This document shows positions 31,847 through 42,850 of a stretch of 64,000 nt of DNA, piece after piece. The notes beneath the pieces are model-generated. The model searched no databases. It saw only the letters and a list, made by a program, of their open reading frames with translations, and was not told the DNA's origin. The DNA is taken from the NCBI GenBank assembly GCA_947561715.1, contig OX387204.1, positions 12,591,001 through 12,655,000 of the forward strand. The letters run 5' to 3'. This stretch comes from Ascidia mentula (Eukaryota > Chordata > Ascidiacea > Phlebobranchia > Ascidiidae). The translations under genes and the position numbers were made by a program. Position 1 is the stretch's first letter; every line of letters starts with the position of its first letter.

Positions 31847-32609
31847 CTAAGCTTGGCAAGTCGCAACTACGCTCGCAGTTACAGGGCGATCTTCAGGGTC
31901 AGCACTCCGACACCTTCTCATTTCGATGTTCTTCACGGTAAGAGCGGGGTGGTTTGTGAGCAAACTGTTAAGCATAGTTGTATCTGGGCGCCCTCCCGAC
32001 AAAATCATCCGTCTGGTATTTTCATCCTCGTCGAAATAAGGAAGTAGACGAAAAGGAATTGTGTAAAAAATTATTCCCAAACAACAGATATCCACTTTTG
32101 TGGTCGGATCAAAACTACCGACGATCGTAGCTCTTAATTGCTCAGGAGCGCCGTAAATCATGGTGAAGTGAGGCTTTCAGTTAAATACTCGCGCTAAGCC
32201 TTTAGGATCAAAGGATGAGCTCCCAAAGTCAGCAATTTTACATCTTCAATTAGGAGTTAGAAGAACGTTTCCACAAGTAAGGTCGCAGTGAACTATGTAA
32301 CTCCCCTCTTTGAGAGCGTGCAAGTGCTTCAGGCCAATCGTGATATCACAAGCCATGCGCAGACAGAGCTCGTAACTTAGGGGGTAACGGCTGGTGTAAA
32401 GATCGCTATCACCATAAAGCAGTTGCGCGAGGTTACCACAGGACAAATTTTCCATAATAATTGCGCTTCCATTCGACCATTTTGTGATTTCAAATGCGTT
32501 TATTATGTTCTCATGTCTTGCCAACTTCAGACAACAAAATTCTTTGAGCACCACTTCCCATGTTTCCTCTCTCGCCACGAACACACTCTATTCTGTGGAC
32601 TGGATACAT
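31847..32609 (-). pseudogene. Kinase K': degenerate copy related to kinase K, with fused exons
   Basis: The frame from 32,609 opens like kinase exon 1 (MYPVHRIECVRGERGN), but after about 20 codons jumps directly into the large exon with no intron. The catalytic loop reads HCDLTCGNVLL, so the Lys of the HxDxKxxN motif is lost. A TGA at 32,246-32,248 stands at the same codon as in kinase K (AAT TGA AGA). Further frame breaks lie near 32,160-32,200, and the C-lobe ends early. No transmembrane exon follows. A dead copy. Confidence 0.8.
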
Positions 32610-32610
32610 C

Positions 32611-32898
32611 TGCGTCACAAGCACGTTTTCGCACTTGAGGTCGTTGTGGACCACATACTTTTTCTCCCTGACCGTGTTCAAGTAGTTGAGGCCGTTTGTG
32701 ACGTCACAGGCCATGTGTAGGCGGAGATCGTATGTAAGAGGATATTTGTCGCTATAAAGACTTTTATCGCAGAAAAGCAGTTTCACGAATTACCAACGGG
32801 GATAATTTCTAAGACAATCGCCGCCCCTTCAACCCATTGTGTGATTTCAAACGTTTCTATTATGTTTTTGTGTCTTCTCAGCCGCAAGAAACCAAACT
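32611..32898 (-). pseudogene. Kinase fragment of second subfamily, joined to K'
   Basis: Starts after a gccacag acceptor with EFGFLRLRRHKNIIETF; a one-base loss near 32,790 shifts the frame, then LLFCDKSLYSDKYPLTYDL and YVVHNDLKCENVLVT follow. Its catalytic loop is HND (non-RD). It breaks off at VLVT and is joined directly to the intron end before the K' first exon. The inverted partner is at 13,475-13,629. Confidence 0.75.
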
Positions 32899-33599
32899 CT
32901 GTGGCAATCGTAAACAAAATATAAGCTATGAAGCAGCTCGTGATATACAAATAAACAATGTCAAAATGGAGGAAGTGTGGCAAAAATTACATTTTTTCCA
33001 CCAAAGGCGTGGTAATCAATTCAAATCTTGTTTATTTTCGAAAAAAGCAACTACTCGGATGAACAATATACAAAGAAATAAAACGGCGATAAAACTATAC
33101 AGGTTTTCGAGTGGCATCAACTGGTTTCAACTACAGCATCGGGTAATAATGTAATTTCCACACGTCCACTCGTTTTTACGAACTAACAATCTTAAGAGGC
33201 TCTAAGATTAGATAAAAACAATATTTCCATTTTCCAATATAATCCAAAATTATTGTAGTTAAAAAGAAGAAGAAAAAGAACGAAAGTTGCGGCGTATCGG
33301 ACTTAAAAGTGAAAAAAATGGGCATGAAAGCAAAAGGTTGGCCACATAGGCGTTTTTTTTATACAATAAAGAATAGAATGACAAGCTAACAGTTTAAAGG
33401 GCAAAGCAAAACAGTAAAAACAAGATAAAGTACTGGTGCAAGACACAGTTTTCTTGTCACACAGATTCAAGAGCAAGTAATGCCATCTGCACATCATTTG
33501 AAAACAATTATGGTTGAGTTTTGTGTGATTCGCTTTCAAAAAATAACGTTATGTAACCAGGAAATTAGTTTATTCGTGTGGTAGAGGAAACGAGTTGTA
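32899..33599. other. Intergenic between kinase fragment and kinase K
   Basis: Homologous (inverted) to 12,540-13,474. No conserved exon seen. Confidence 0.55.
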
Positions 33600-35579
33600 T
33601 CAAAGGACGGAAAATAAGATTTTCAAGGCCAGGGCAAACAGAAGGATTACCTGCAAAGCACAAGCAATATTAAGATTTCTAAATTTATTGTTCAAAATAG
33701 CATAAGTATTGCACCGGACGAAAATAACTTAAATCAATTACTTTTGTTTTTGTAATAAACAACAACCTTTAGATTTTTAAACTTACGATTACCAATGACC
33801 AAAGGTCACTGGACTGATTCTGTTCTGTGTCACTGGACTGCTTGTTGGGAACTTCTTTCAGGCGGCTTGACTGCTTTTTGATTTTCTCTTCGGGGCCACT
33901 TGACTGCTTTTTAATTTTCTCTTCGGGACCACTTGACTGCTTTTTAATTTTCTCTTCGGGGCCACTTGACTGCTTTTTAATTTTCTCTTCGGGGCCACTC
34001 GACTGCTTTTTGCGATTTCCTGCAAGGACTATGAGGCAAACACATATTTTAATGGAGCTTTTTCATAAAAATTCTTACCTCCATATTCCAAAGCGGTTAA
34101 CTTTGTATTTGACTTCGGTGGGAACGATTCTTCTGCGTTATTTACGAATTATTGTCAGAATTTTAAACATATCTAATTATCTGAACAATCGCTTTATTAA
34201 TAATGACAAACTACTTCAAAGTAAAATGAAATATTTGTATTTAAATAGATAGTTTTTAAAAAAAACTTCAAAAGTCTAACAGAAAAGTCACATCTCCAAT
34301 TACTGTATATGACAATTACAACAGACTTCTTAGTTAGAGCATATATTATGATCGCTCCGAGCTATAACTCAAATTCGTTGCAAATTTGAGAAAAGACCAA
34401 AAGTTTCGCAAACCTGGCAGGAAATTGTTCGTAGCCGGACAAAACAAGTCAAGTGGAACGGTGACTTCGTCTTCATCATCGTCGATTTCATTCCTCCGAC
34501 TTTGGATATTGCTGACGTTTTCATCAATCCAACTCTCACTGAACTTCTGTAACACATCCTGCAAATTCCTGTGGACTTCATCAGCGTCAGGGCGATCTTC
34601 AGGGTCGTTACTCCAACATCTTCTCATTTCGTTGTTCATCACGATAACAGCGGGGTGGTTTGTGTGCAAACAGTTAAGCATACTTGTATCTGGGTGTTCT
34701 CCCTGCAAAGTCGCCTTTTTGACATCTTCGTCCTTTTGATCAATAGGAAATTGATAAAAAAGAATTTTGTAAAAAAATTTTCCCAAACTGTAGATATCCA
34801 CTTTTGTGGTTGGAACAGAGTCATCGTTGTGTGAAGCTCCTAATTGCTCTGGGGCGGCGTAAAACACGGTGTAGAGAAGCTTTGGGTTACGTACTCGCGC
34901 TAGGCCGCTACGATCAATCAAGAATGAGCTCCCAAAGTCAGCAATTTTACATCTTCAATTAGGAGTTAAAAGCACGTTTTCACATTTGAGGTCGCAGTGA
35001 ACTATGTAACTCCCCTCTTTGAGAGCGTGCAAGTGCTTCAGGCCATTCGTAATATCACAAGCCATGCGCAGACAGAGCTCGTAACTTAGGGGGTAACGGC
35101 CGGTGTAAAGATCTCTATCAGCACCAAGCAGTTGCGCGAGGTTACCACAGGACAAATTTTCCAAAATAATTGCGCTTCCATTAGACCATTTTGTGATTTC
35201 AAACGCCTTTACTATGTTCTCATGTCTTGCAAACTTTATGCAATGGAACTCTCTGAAATAAAAAGTACATCAGTTATTGTATACCCGTATAAAGAAATAT
35301 TCATTTCAAAAGAACAGTTACAATCGATTCAATTTATCTGTTAAATCATATTAACACAAGACTACATAGAGTGATACAAAAGTTTAATGCAAACTACATC
35401 TGCACATCATCTTACCGTCTTGCCATTTGTATCATCTCGTCGTCATCACCAGTCTTAGGAAAGCACTTGATTGCAACTTTTGTTTTCCTAAAATATCCTA
35501 ACCTCACACGAGCAAACGCACCTCTCCCAATGTTTCCTTTCTCGCCACGAACACACTCTATCTTGTGGGCTGGATACAT
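33600..35579 (-). pseudogene. Kinase K: tail-anchored non-RD kinase with one nonsense codon
   Basis: Five exons (35416-35579, 34414-35252, 34079-34132, 33787-34019, 33600-33650), 1,341 bp, all in phase. Exon 1 is intact (GRGAFARV, VAIKCF) and opens with ATG. The large exon has HCDLKCENVLL, ADFGSS and AAPEQL. The only break is a TGA at 34,956-34,958 where paralogues have TTA, between the catalytic loop and DFG. The linker exon contains four perfect 11-residue repeats (KQSSGPEEKIK) plus variants, against about two in kinase D. The last exon gives VILLFALALKILFSVL, so the C-terminus is a transmembrane helix (LWSLVI before it). The same nonsense codon occurs in K'. Confidence 0.85.
33875..34010 (-). 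repeat. 33-bp coding minisatellite in kinase K linker
   Basis: Four to five tandem 33-bp units encode KQSSGPEEKIK in the fourth exon. Kinase D has two to three diverged units at 11,855-11,950. The change in number keeps the frame. Confidence 0.85.
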
Positions 35580-36435
35580 CTAAAGAACAAACATATAAAT
35601 AGGAAGAGAGGGAGGTCAAGTCTAAGGAGTCGCATATAAAAGGGGCTCTCGTAGAAAACGTTGGGTCCAATTTAAAAAAAAAACATGTTTCTATGACCTG
35701 TCCTGATTACAAGACAAACAAGAGGAAACTGTAACAACCATTAACCGAGGATTAACTTTATGGCAAACTTGCAACTGAAACATGAAACTTTTCTTCTGTC
35801 TGATGCGAAAAAAAACCATCGTTGAAAGTGTTATGTAAATATATCACAACCTATCTTTTTGGCTATTTTTGATCTGTTTAACAAAAAACAGTTCCCAAAG
35901 TTTATACGTGCATCGGAAACTGGAAAACGACTGAATCTTGTCTGGTTATTGAATTTTTAACACAAAACGGCTGTAGATTCTCGCCGCCATTAATTTGTTT
36001 ACCGGTGCTATGAGCTTAGTTACGTAATAATGCGTGCCTTTTTTGGTCAGTACAGTACCATTGTCTTGATGTGATGGCGGGCTTTCTTTTCGTTAGTTAG
36101 TTGTTGTGTTTGGTAGTGTTACTTGTGCTCTGATTAATCTGCTGCTTTTGTAGATTCTTTTTGATTGAGGCGGTTAAACATAGGTAATGTTGATTGAATT
36201 TGTAAGAAGAAGTTAATAAGGCTTGCTTTACGCCACAGTTCGGTGAGTTTTGTTGTTTAGCTGCGTGGCGCTGTTTCGTTGGTAAGTCATGTTGGATTTG
36301 TGTTGCAGAAAACCGCGTTATTTTTCGTGACGCGCGTATTTGACTCTGGAATAAACTGTACGTGGCACTGGCAGTTTAGCAAGCGCTGCCCGAGTGTGCG
36401 TCGTAACAGGTGTGGTGTGACATAAGCATAGGAGA
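35580..36435. other. Intergenic 5' of kinase K
   Basis: No gene recognised. The last part, 36,411-36,440 ('gtgtggtgtgacataagcat'), is also found at 39,490-39,520 in the 3' flank of gene G and marks a rearrangement junction with the intron of fragment F. Confidence 0.4.
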
Positions 36436-36582
36436 ACATTTAGACTTCTTATTGATTAAAAAGGATGCAAAATTTCTGATGACGATGCAATCAGACAAAT
36501 GAATCACGTTTTGTTCTGAGCTCTGCTATATATTGATATATATATTAGCGGTTAATATAATATTTCAACTAAACACACAAAC

Positions 36583-36917
36583 CTTGGCAGTTGAAGCCGT
36601 CACCTACAAACCAGTCTTTGCACTTACAAGTGTATCCCCCACTTGTGTTTATGCAATTTGCCTCAACGTGACATGCGTGAGTCCCAAGAGCGCATTCATC
36701 AACACCTGAAAACATCACGTAGTTACCGACTATGAAATACTGCCTTTCCAAAAAAAACGAGACAAAATTTCACTCTTTGACCTAAAATTTTAACATATTA
36801 TACTTGTTGTAAATAAGTACTCAAAATATTCTAAATGTAACATAAATATTTGTACCCACCTTGACATTGGATGCATGTTACAACAACCAACACGAACACC
36901 AGATAGGACAACATCAT
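36583..36917 (-). pseudogene. Gene F: two-exon remnant of the EGF/FN3 family
   Basis: The signal-peptide exon 36860-36917 (MMLSYLVFVLVVVTCIQC) and EGF exon 36583-36705 (VDECALGTHACH...) are both intact and correctly spliced. The following intron resembles that of genes A and G only to about 36,440, where it meets sequence from a family 3' flank. All downstream domains are missing. If transcribed it could make a secreted single-EGF peptide, but no terminal exon is visible. Confidence 0.75.
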
Positions 36918-36949
36918 TTTTGCAGAATATTCAGACACTGAACCCAGCT

Positions 36950-37760
36950 TACATGTCAAAACTCCTTTTTTTCCACCAACGATCAAGTTTTTCTTCAAAA
37001 CTTGACAGGGAAATTAGTAAAGGATATCCTCTCGCGATATAACCAAAAACGATTGATCGATGCTAAACAAACTGTGCGGTGCGACATCGATAGCCTGTGA
37101 GACTGTCTTCCTTTGCAATAGATCCGAAATTGTCCGTCACTGCACGACCCAAACATTTTATACATTTACATGTTACCTGACACAATGAGTGGTTGATCAT
37201 TTCCATCAGAAATTAAAATTAACAAACTGTTAAAGAAAACATTGGGTTTACAGGCTTTGAAGTCCGGGCATTGCAGCCTTGCTGGATCAGCCTCTTATAC
37301 CTGACATCTCGATACGATAGCTGTGATCGCCAAGTAAGGACCTGCGCAGTGGGGCGATCCAGCCAATGTGGGTTAACGTAAACTCAGTCATGCAGAATAT
37401 GACCCCAGTTTCGAAACCATCTGGTTCGCAACGACTTTTTGCTGAGTGTTTTTTTCCCATCAGATTTCATCAGTGCAGCTCGGTGACTGGTGACGATCTT
37501 TCCAGCTAAATTGCCAGGCGACGACTTCCACATTGTGGTGAACAAGTATTCCGTGCTTGGTTGCTCCTTCCAACATTTCTTAATGTCCCAAAAAGGCTCA
37601 AATTATATAAACGTACATGTATGTATATATTCTTTCATTGCTTTAGTAGTATAAGGGTTGGAATAAGTCGTCTTCCCATTTTTGTATTTATCATTCCAAT
37701 CTCAAGAACAACTCTTCACATAGATAATAAAAGACAAATACGAAAATGTAAATGAGGATT
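36950..37760. repeat. Repeat block R2, 5' flank of fragment F
   Basis: Shares the R1 landmarks ('gatcgccaag' with 'gcagtggggcgatcc' at about 37,330-37,360, and 'ttcattgctttagtagtata'). Closest to R3 at 41.8-42.7 kb, with which it shares 'ccaacatttcttaatgt'. Confidence 0.65.
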
Positions 37761-37859
37761 TACGCAAAGTCACTCAAGCATGAAGACCCCAGGCTCCACT
37801 TTTATATAACCACCTGGTTCACAAGACAGTTCAAATAATTTGTGGAAAACATACAGCTA

Positions 37860-39060
37860 AGTCAAGCAGCCACATACTGCAGCAGAGAAATACATATTAT
37901 CGGCTTGCAAGATTATTGTAAATGAGATGCTTGGTCCTGGTGCAGTTAAGGAAGTAGCTAAAGTCCCCCTCTCAGACAATACAATTGCAAGATGTATCGA
38001 AGACATGTCTGTGGACATCGAAAAACTTGTTTTGGAAACTGTACGTATTAGCTGAAAATTTTCATTACAAGTAGATGAGTCGACAGACATCAGTGCACAT
38101 GCTCAACTCTTGGCAAACGTACGTTTTGTGGATGAAGATTCTATTAGAGAAGACTTTTTGTTTTGCAAGAGACTGCCTGAGAACACAACAGGGGAAGAAA
38201 TATTTCGTGTTACTTCAAATTATTTTGAACATGGAGGACTTGAATGGAAAAACTGTAAAAGTATTTGTGCAGATGGAGCAGCAGCCATGGTCGGGCGTCA
38301 CAAAGGTTTTGTGCACCGAGAAGCCTTGGTTGCAAAAACTTTGGCAGCAGATCTAGCTTCTGTGCTTGGCGCTGTTGTGAGGATAGTTAATTTTGTCAAA
38401 ACAAGACCACTAGAAAGTCGCATATTTGCAGCTTTATGTGAAGAAATTAGAGCAGAATACACAACTTTACAGCTTCACACGGAAGTCAGGAGATATTTTT
38501 ATTGATGAAGGCTTTGATGAGGCAAAACTGCTGGAATGCGATGATTGGTGTGCAAAGTTAGCATACATGGCTGACATATTCCAACATTTAAATGAACTAA
38601 ACACACGCATGCAAGGCTGAAATGAAAATCTCCTCACCAGCACAGAGAAAATAAATATATTTCGTTCAAAGGCGCAGCTTTGGCAACGACATGTGAAAAA
38701 AACAGTCTTGTTATGTTCCCACTTACCCCAAAATGATAAAGAAATGTGAACACTGCTGATCTATACGAGAACATAGAAAAACACTTGAAAATTCTTGAGG
38801 AGAAATTATCTTTTGATTACCCTTCTGTTACCACCGAACGCTTCGACTGGGTCAGGGATCCTTACAGCTCAGCAACAGCTTTTTACAAAGTCATGACCGT
38901 ACAGCAGCAAGAAGAATTTACAACTCAAGATCGCTCGTTGAGATTAAGATTTTCGATCTACCTTTGGATCGATTTTGGGTGATGGCTTCCTTGAACTTGA
39001 GCTTGCGTCACATGGGGCCGTATTAGAAGTTGCATGGTTTGCTGAACTAAACGAGTAAAG
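37860..39060 (+). mobile_element. hAT-type transposase fossil (ZBED/SCAND3-like)
   Basis: Translated pieces match the catalytic region of domesticated and free hAT transposases: LQVDESTDISAHAQLL, FLFCKRLPENTTGEE, ICADGAAAMVGRHKG and, after a frame change near 38,505, FDEAKLLECDDWCAKLAYMADIF and LNELNTR. The DESTD motif holds the first catalytic Asp and ICADGA the second. Stops or frame shifts occur near 38,058, 38,505, 38,620, 38,747 and 38,980, so it is long dead. The N-terminal zinc finger and the terminal inverted repeats were not found. It sits 5' of fragment F beyond R2, on the other strand. Confidence 0.8.
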
Positions 39061-39799
39061 AAAATATTTGTTTCTTAAAATAAGAAAAGCCCGTTTTCCA
39101 AAAGCAGACTACGAAACAGAAATATGATAACAAAGTTAGACATTATTTTGCAAATTCCATTAACTCTGTAAGGGTTACACCTTCCTCACCAGAAAACCGT
39201 TGAATCCGAATAAACAATTTATTATCAAGCTGTGGGAATAAATCCCAAGCGGGCGAATAGCTTGTAGAGTTTCAGTAATAATAGCAGTGTCTTGTCACCG
39301 AATAGAAGATCAAAGATAAAACGATGATTCCGAGTAGAGTGGAATCGAGTCGAATGTAAAAAGCCCAATTAACAGCCGCACATGACAATTTATACTTGGA
39401 CATTCGGAAGCTTATTGGTTGGTTTCGTCACGTGCCGCTATACATCACTTAGGGTAATATAATACATGAATATTACATAAGAACAAAAGTGTGGTGTGAC
39501 ATAAGCATAAGAGAACATTTTATGTGGTAAACAGGATGTTGAATGAATCACTTTACTCGAGAATATTCGATGGATAAATCATTTCGGTCACATTATGAGG
39601 GTTTGTTTACACTTGGGTGGGGAGTTGCAAAACATTCGATGCATCTGGTAACGGGGCTTGCAAATGCTTGTTCGACACTACAAACGAAATAGATTATGCA
39701 ATACTTGTGAAATGCTACACACAAAACATTACGCAATACAAATGTTGGTTTCTCTGGGTATGTTACATACACCAAAATGCGAAAAACCTTTGCCATATT
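39061..39799. other. 3' flank of gene G
   Basis: 39,530-39,800 matches, inverted, 58,860-59,140 (3' flank of gene I), so it belongs to the ancestral downstream region of this gene family. Short frames here are not conserved as protein. Confidence 0.5.
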
Positions 39800-41774
39800 T
39801 TAAGCAGGTACAACTGTAAGTGCCCGAAACATAATTTGCAAAAAGACACTAAAAAAGGTGACAAACAAAGTAAAAACTTTGTAGTTGGAAGGAGATTCAG
39901 AAGTGGTCGTCATTGGTGGCTCGAAAGTGGAAGAAATCGGTGTGGTCGAAGTCGTAGCTGGAGTTGAAGAAATCGGTGTGGTCGAAGTCATAGTTGGAGT
40001 GGTAGAACTCGGTGTGGTCGAAGTTATAGTTGGAGTGGAAAACATTGTGGTAGTGCTGGCTAAGAGACCTTCGGTAAAGCAAAAGTATTTGATACATTAG
40101 GTTTACTTTTCGATCGCTGAGTAACGCTTACCTGTGGAAAAAATGAAGTTAGTAGATGAGTTTGTTGAGAACGTGGGTTTGACCATGATGGTATAAACAG
40201 AGGTTGGGTTAAGATTAGCAAACGCTGATTCCCTGTTGTGAAGTCTGCTGTACTTTGTAATTACACTTGTTCCTTCAATCAACGTCACGTCATAAAAAAA
40301 CATTACATAAGCTGGAACCAATCTTTCCCACTTGATAATGACAAAATGAGGTCCCACTGTTTCCGGTGTAATTGTGACATCAGTGTCTCCTGTGGTTAAT
40401 TTTTTAGACAAGAATTTGTTTAAATCTCACTTTTTATCAACAACTTACCATAACACTCGGTACTTGATTAAAGATTTGAGAAGTTTCAACCTAACCTTAT
40501 ATCGCCATATTGGCTGCAATTTTTGCAATCGAAAGTAACGGTTTTGGATTCACAAGAAAAATCACTCACGAGTGCAGACTTTTCCATTCCCAATGTAACA
40601 ATTGTTGCAAATACAGTTGTAACTTCCTGCTGTGTTCGTGCATGCTGCGTTCGAATCATATGGATCACCTTGGCACTCATTAATATCTGATGAAAGAACT
40701 TATTTGGTTTGACAATGTTGTCTTTACACATAAACTTGGCTTGTAGTTGTAAATTTTATTCATAATGCAAAATTCGGTAACATTTACAAGAACGGGGAAC
40801 TTGCCGATACAATTGAATCCGTCACTTGTGTATCCAGAACAGCAACTTAGTGGCGGAGAGGTCACACATCCTGACGTTGTTGGAGATGGAAGGGTTGGAA
40901 TTGTTGGTTCAGAAACTGTAAAAGCATGCGACTATAACCTTATCTTTGCATATTTATCATAAAACAAACAAAAGATAAAAAAAAACACTCAGAAGCTGGT
41001 CGTGAAAAAGTAATCAAACTTACGAGTTCTGACTTTAATAACTTGAGTGGATGTGGAAATGAAGTTCCGAGCTGTAACTGTTATGTTGTACTCGGTATCA
41101 GGCTGCAAGTAAAGGAAACCAATCTGACTCGTTCCAAAATTATAATCTCTTGTGTTGGTGATTGAAGCATCTGCAGTGTTTGCGTTGCTTGCATTCCATC
41201 CAATAAACAGACTGTTGTGGGTTCGCCACAAAACCTTAGGATCGTGAATAACTGGTTGACCTGTGGACAAAAAACGTGACCAGTATGAAAAGAAATATTA
41301 ATTTCTGTTTTCTCCTTTTACAGAACAACAGTACGTTATACTTACCACTTGTAAAACAGGTGTAACCGTTTAAACCTTCAGCACATCGACCAGGGCAAGA
41401 ATTATTGCAGTATTCTGAACATCGATGTAAACCGAAAAAAATAGATTTAATTAAGGAAGTTGCGGGTATATTTTCAATTTTTTGGTTTGCGAAGCTAATG
41501 AGATGGTAAACAAATTTATCCAGACTTCTTGTTGATTAAAACATATGTTCTGGTTACGATGCAATTAAACAAATGAATCACGTTTTATTTTGGTCTCTTT
41601 ATTGATGCTATATATTCGCGGTTAATATAATATGGTTATCAATTGAAAACAAGATTGAGCAGCTATTTCAACTAAAAGCACAAACCTTGGCAGTTGAAAC
41701 CGTCGCCTACAAACCAGTCTTTGCACTTACAAGTGTAACCCTCACTTGTGTTTATGCAATTTGCCTCAACGTGA
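39800..41774 (-). pseudogene. Gene G: internally deleted EGF/FN3 pseudogene
   Basis: Exons: part EGF 41686-41774, Cys mini 41346-41414, FN3 41024-41260, linker 40805-40915 (GC donor), EGF 40570-40686, then directly the third FN3 40132-40389 and a Thr-rich tail from about 40,070 to 39,800. The signal-peptide exon and first half of the first EGF are gone; sequence at 41,775 jumps to the R-type flank. The second FN3, its linker, the third EGF and most of the Cys exon are deleted, with a junction near 40,463-40,500. The second EGF has lost a Cys (DPYDS). The acceptor of the tail exon is CCG in place of CAG. The tail has more Thr repeats than the other copies and then a hydrophobic end (VFTLFVTFFSVFLQIMF) instead of NCNVLPSQR. 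Confidence 0.8.
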
Positions 41775-41779
41775 TAATA

Positions 41780-42850
41780 CCAAAAACGTTTTATATGCGT
41801 ACATTGATCGAAGCAAAACCAACTGTGCGGTGCGACACGATATGTAGTTTCCAAAGCCTGTCAGACTGTCTTCGTTTGTAATAGATGCGGAATTATCCAG
41901 CACTGCACGACCCAAACATTTTATACATTTACATAATACCTGACACAATGAGTGGTTTGAGCTTTTCTATTTAATAATCTGTTATAGAAAACATTAGGTT
42001 TACAGGCTTTGCAGCCCAGGCAGGGATTGCAGCCTTGCTGGATCAGCCTCTTATTCCTGACATCTCGATACTGTTGCAACACGCATGTGCTGTGATCGCC
42101 AAGGACCTGCTCAGTGGGGCGATTCTGCTAATTATGCCATTGCATGAAACATTACTGTGTTGATATAGAAACTGAATTATTGGTTTGAACAAGCGTTAAC
42201 TTTTAAACTCTGATGATATTGGAGGAATGCGAAACTGTGGGTTTACGTAAACACAGTCAAGCAGAAAGCGACCCCGTTTCCAAACCATTAGGGTCGAGGC
42301 AACTATTAACGGAATGTTTTTTCTCATCAGATTTCATCAGTGCAGCTTGGTGACTGGTGACGATTTTTCCAGTTAAATTGCCATGCGACGACTTCCACAT
42401 TGTGGTGATCAAGTATTTCGTGCTTGGTCGCTCCTTCCAACATTTCTTAATGTTCACTAAAATGCTCAAATTATATAAATTTACATGTATGTACATATAT
42501 TTTCATTGCTTTTGTAGTATAAGGGTTGGAATGAGCCGTCTTCCCATTTTTGTATTTTTCTTTCCAATCTCAAGAACAACTCTCAACATATATCGTAAAG
42601 GACAAATACGAAATTGTAAATGAGGATTTGCGTAAAGTCATTCAAGACCCCACGCTCTTATAGGCCTTGCTTTTGAAAGTAAATTTCATAAATTAATTAA
42701 TTCAATGGATGCCCTCCAAATAAATCACCAAGCGAACGAATCCAGAAGAATCACCTGAAATTTCCTCAAAGACACAAAACAAATGTACAAATTACTCTTT
42801 TACAGTTTTCATGTCGCTTTACAGTTTGCGAATTAATTGTGAATTTAATG
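41780..42850. repeat. Repeat block R3, 5' flank of gene G
   Basis: Shows the R landmarks in order ('gtacattgatcgaagc' at about 41,799, 'gcagtgcacgacc'-like, 'cagtggggcgat', 'gtaaacacagtcaagcag', 'gatgccctccaaataa' near 42,706). Its left end touches the truncated EGF exon at 41,774, so a deletion removed the signal-peptide exon and joined exon to flank. Confidence 0.7.

Larger units (their letters stand above)
32650..35600. repeat. Inverted duplication block, partner of about 10,290-13,629
   Basis: Kinase K with all five exons, its 3' flank and the following second-subfamily fragment repeat, in reverse orientation, the order kinase D, 3' flank, fragment at 10.3-13.6 kb. Homology ends a few bases beyond exon 1 on the outer side. 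D carries the extra foldback element; K carries more KQSSG repeats. Confidence 0.85.

Noticed and set aside
33827-34252. Repetitive Leu/Ser/Phe plus-strand open frame
   Set aside because: It is the antisense shadow of the KQSSG repeat exon of kinase K.
39885-40100. Val/Glu/Gly-rich plus-strand open frame
   Set aside because: Antisense of the Thr-rich tail exon of gene G; similar shadows occur at 27,795 and 58,350.
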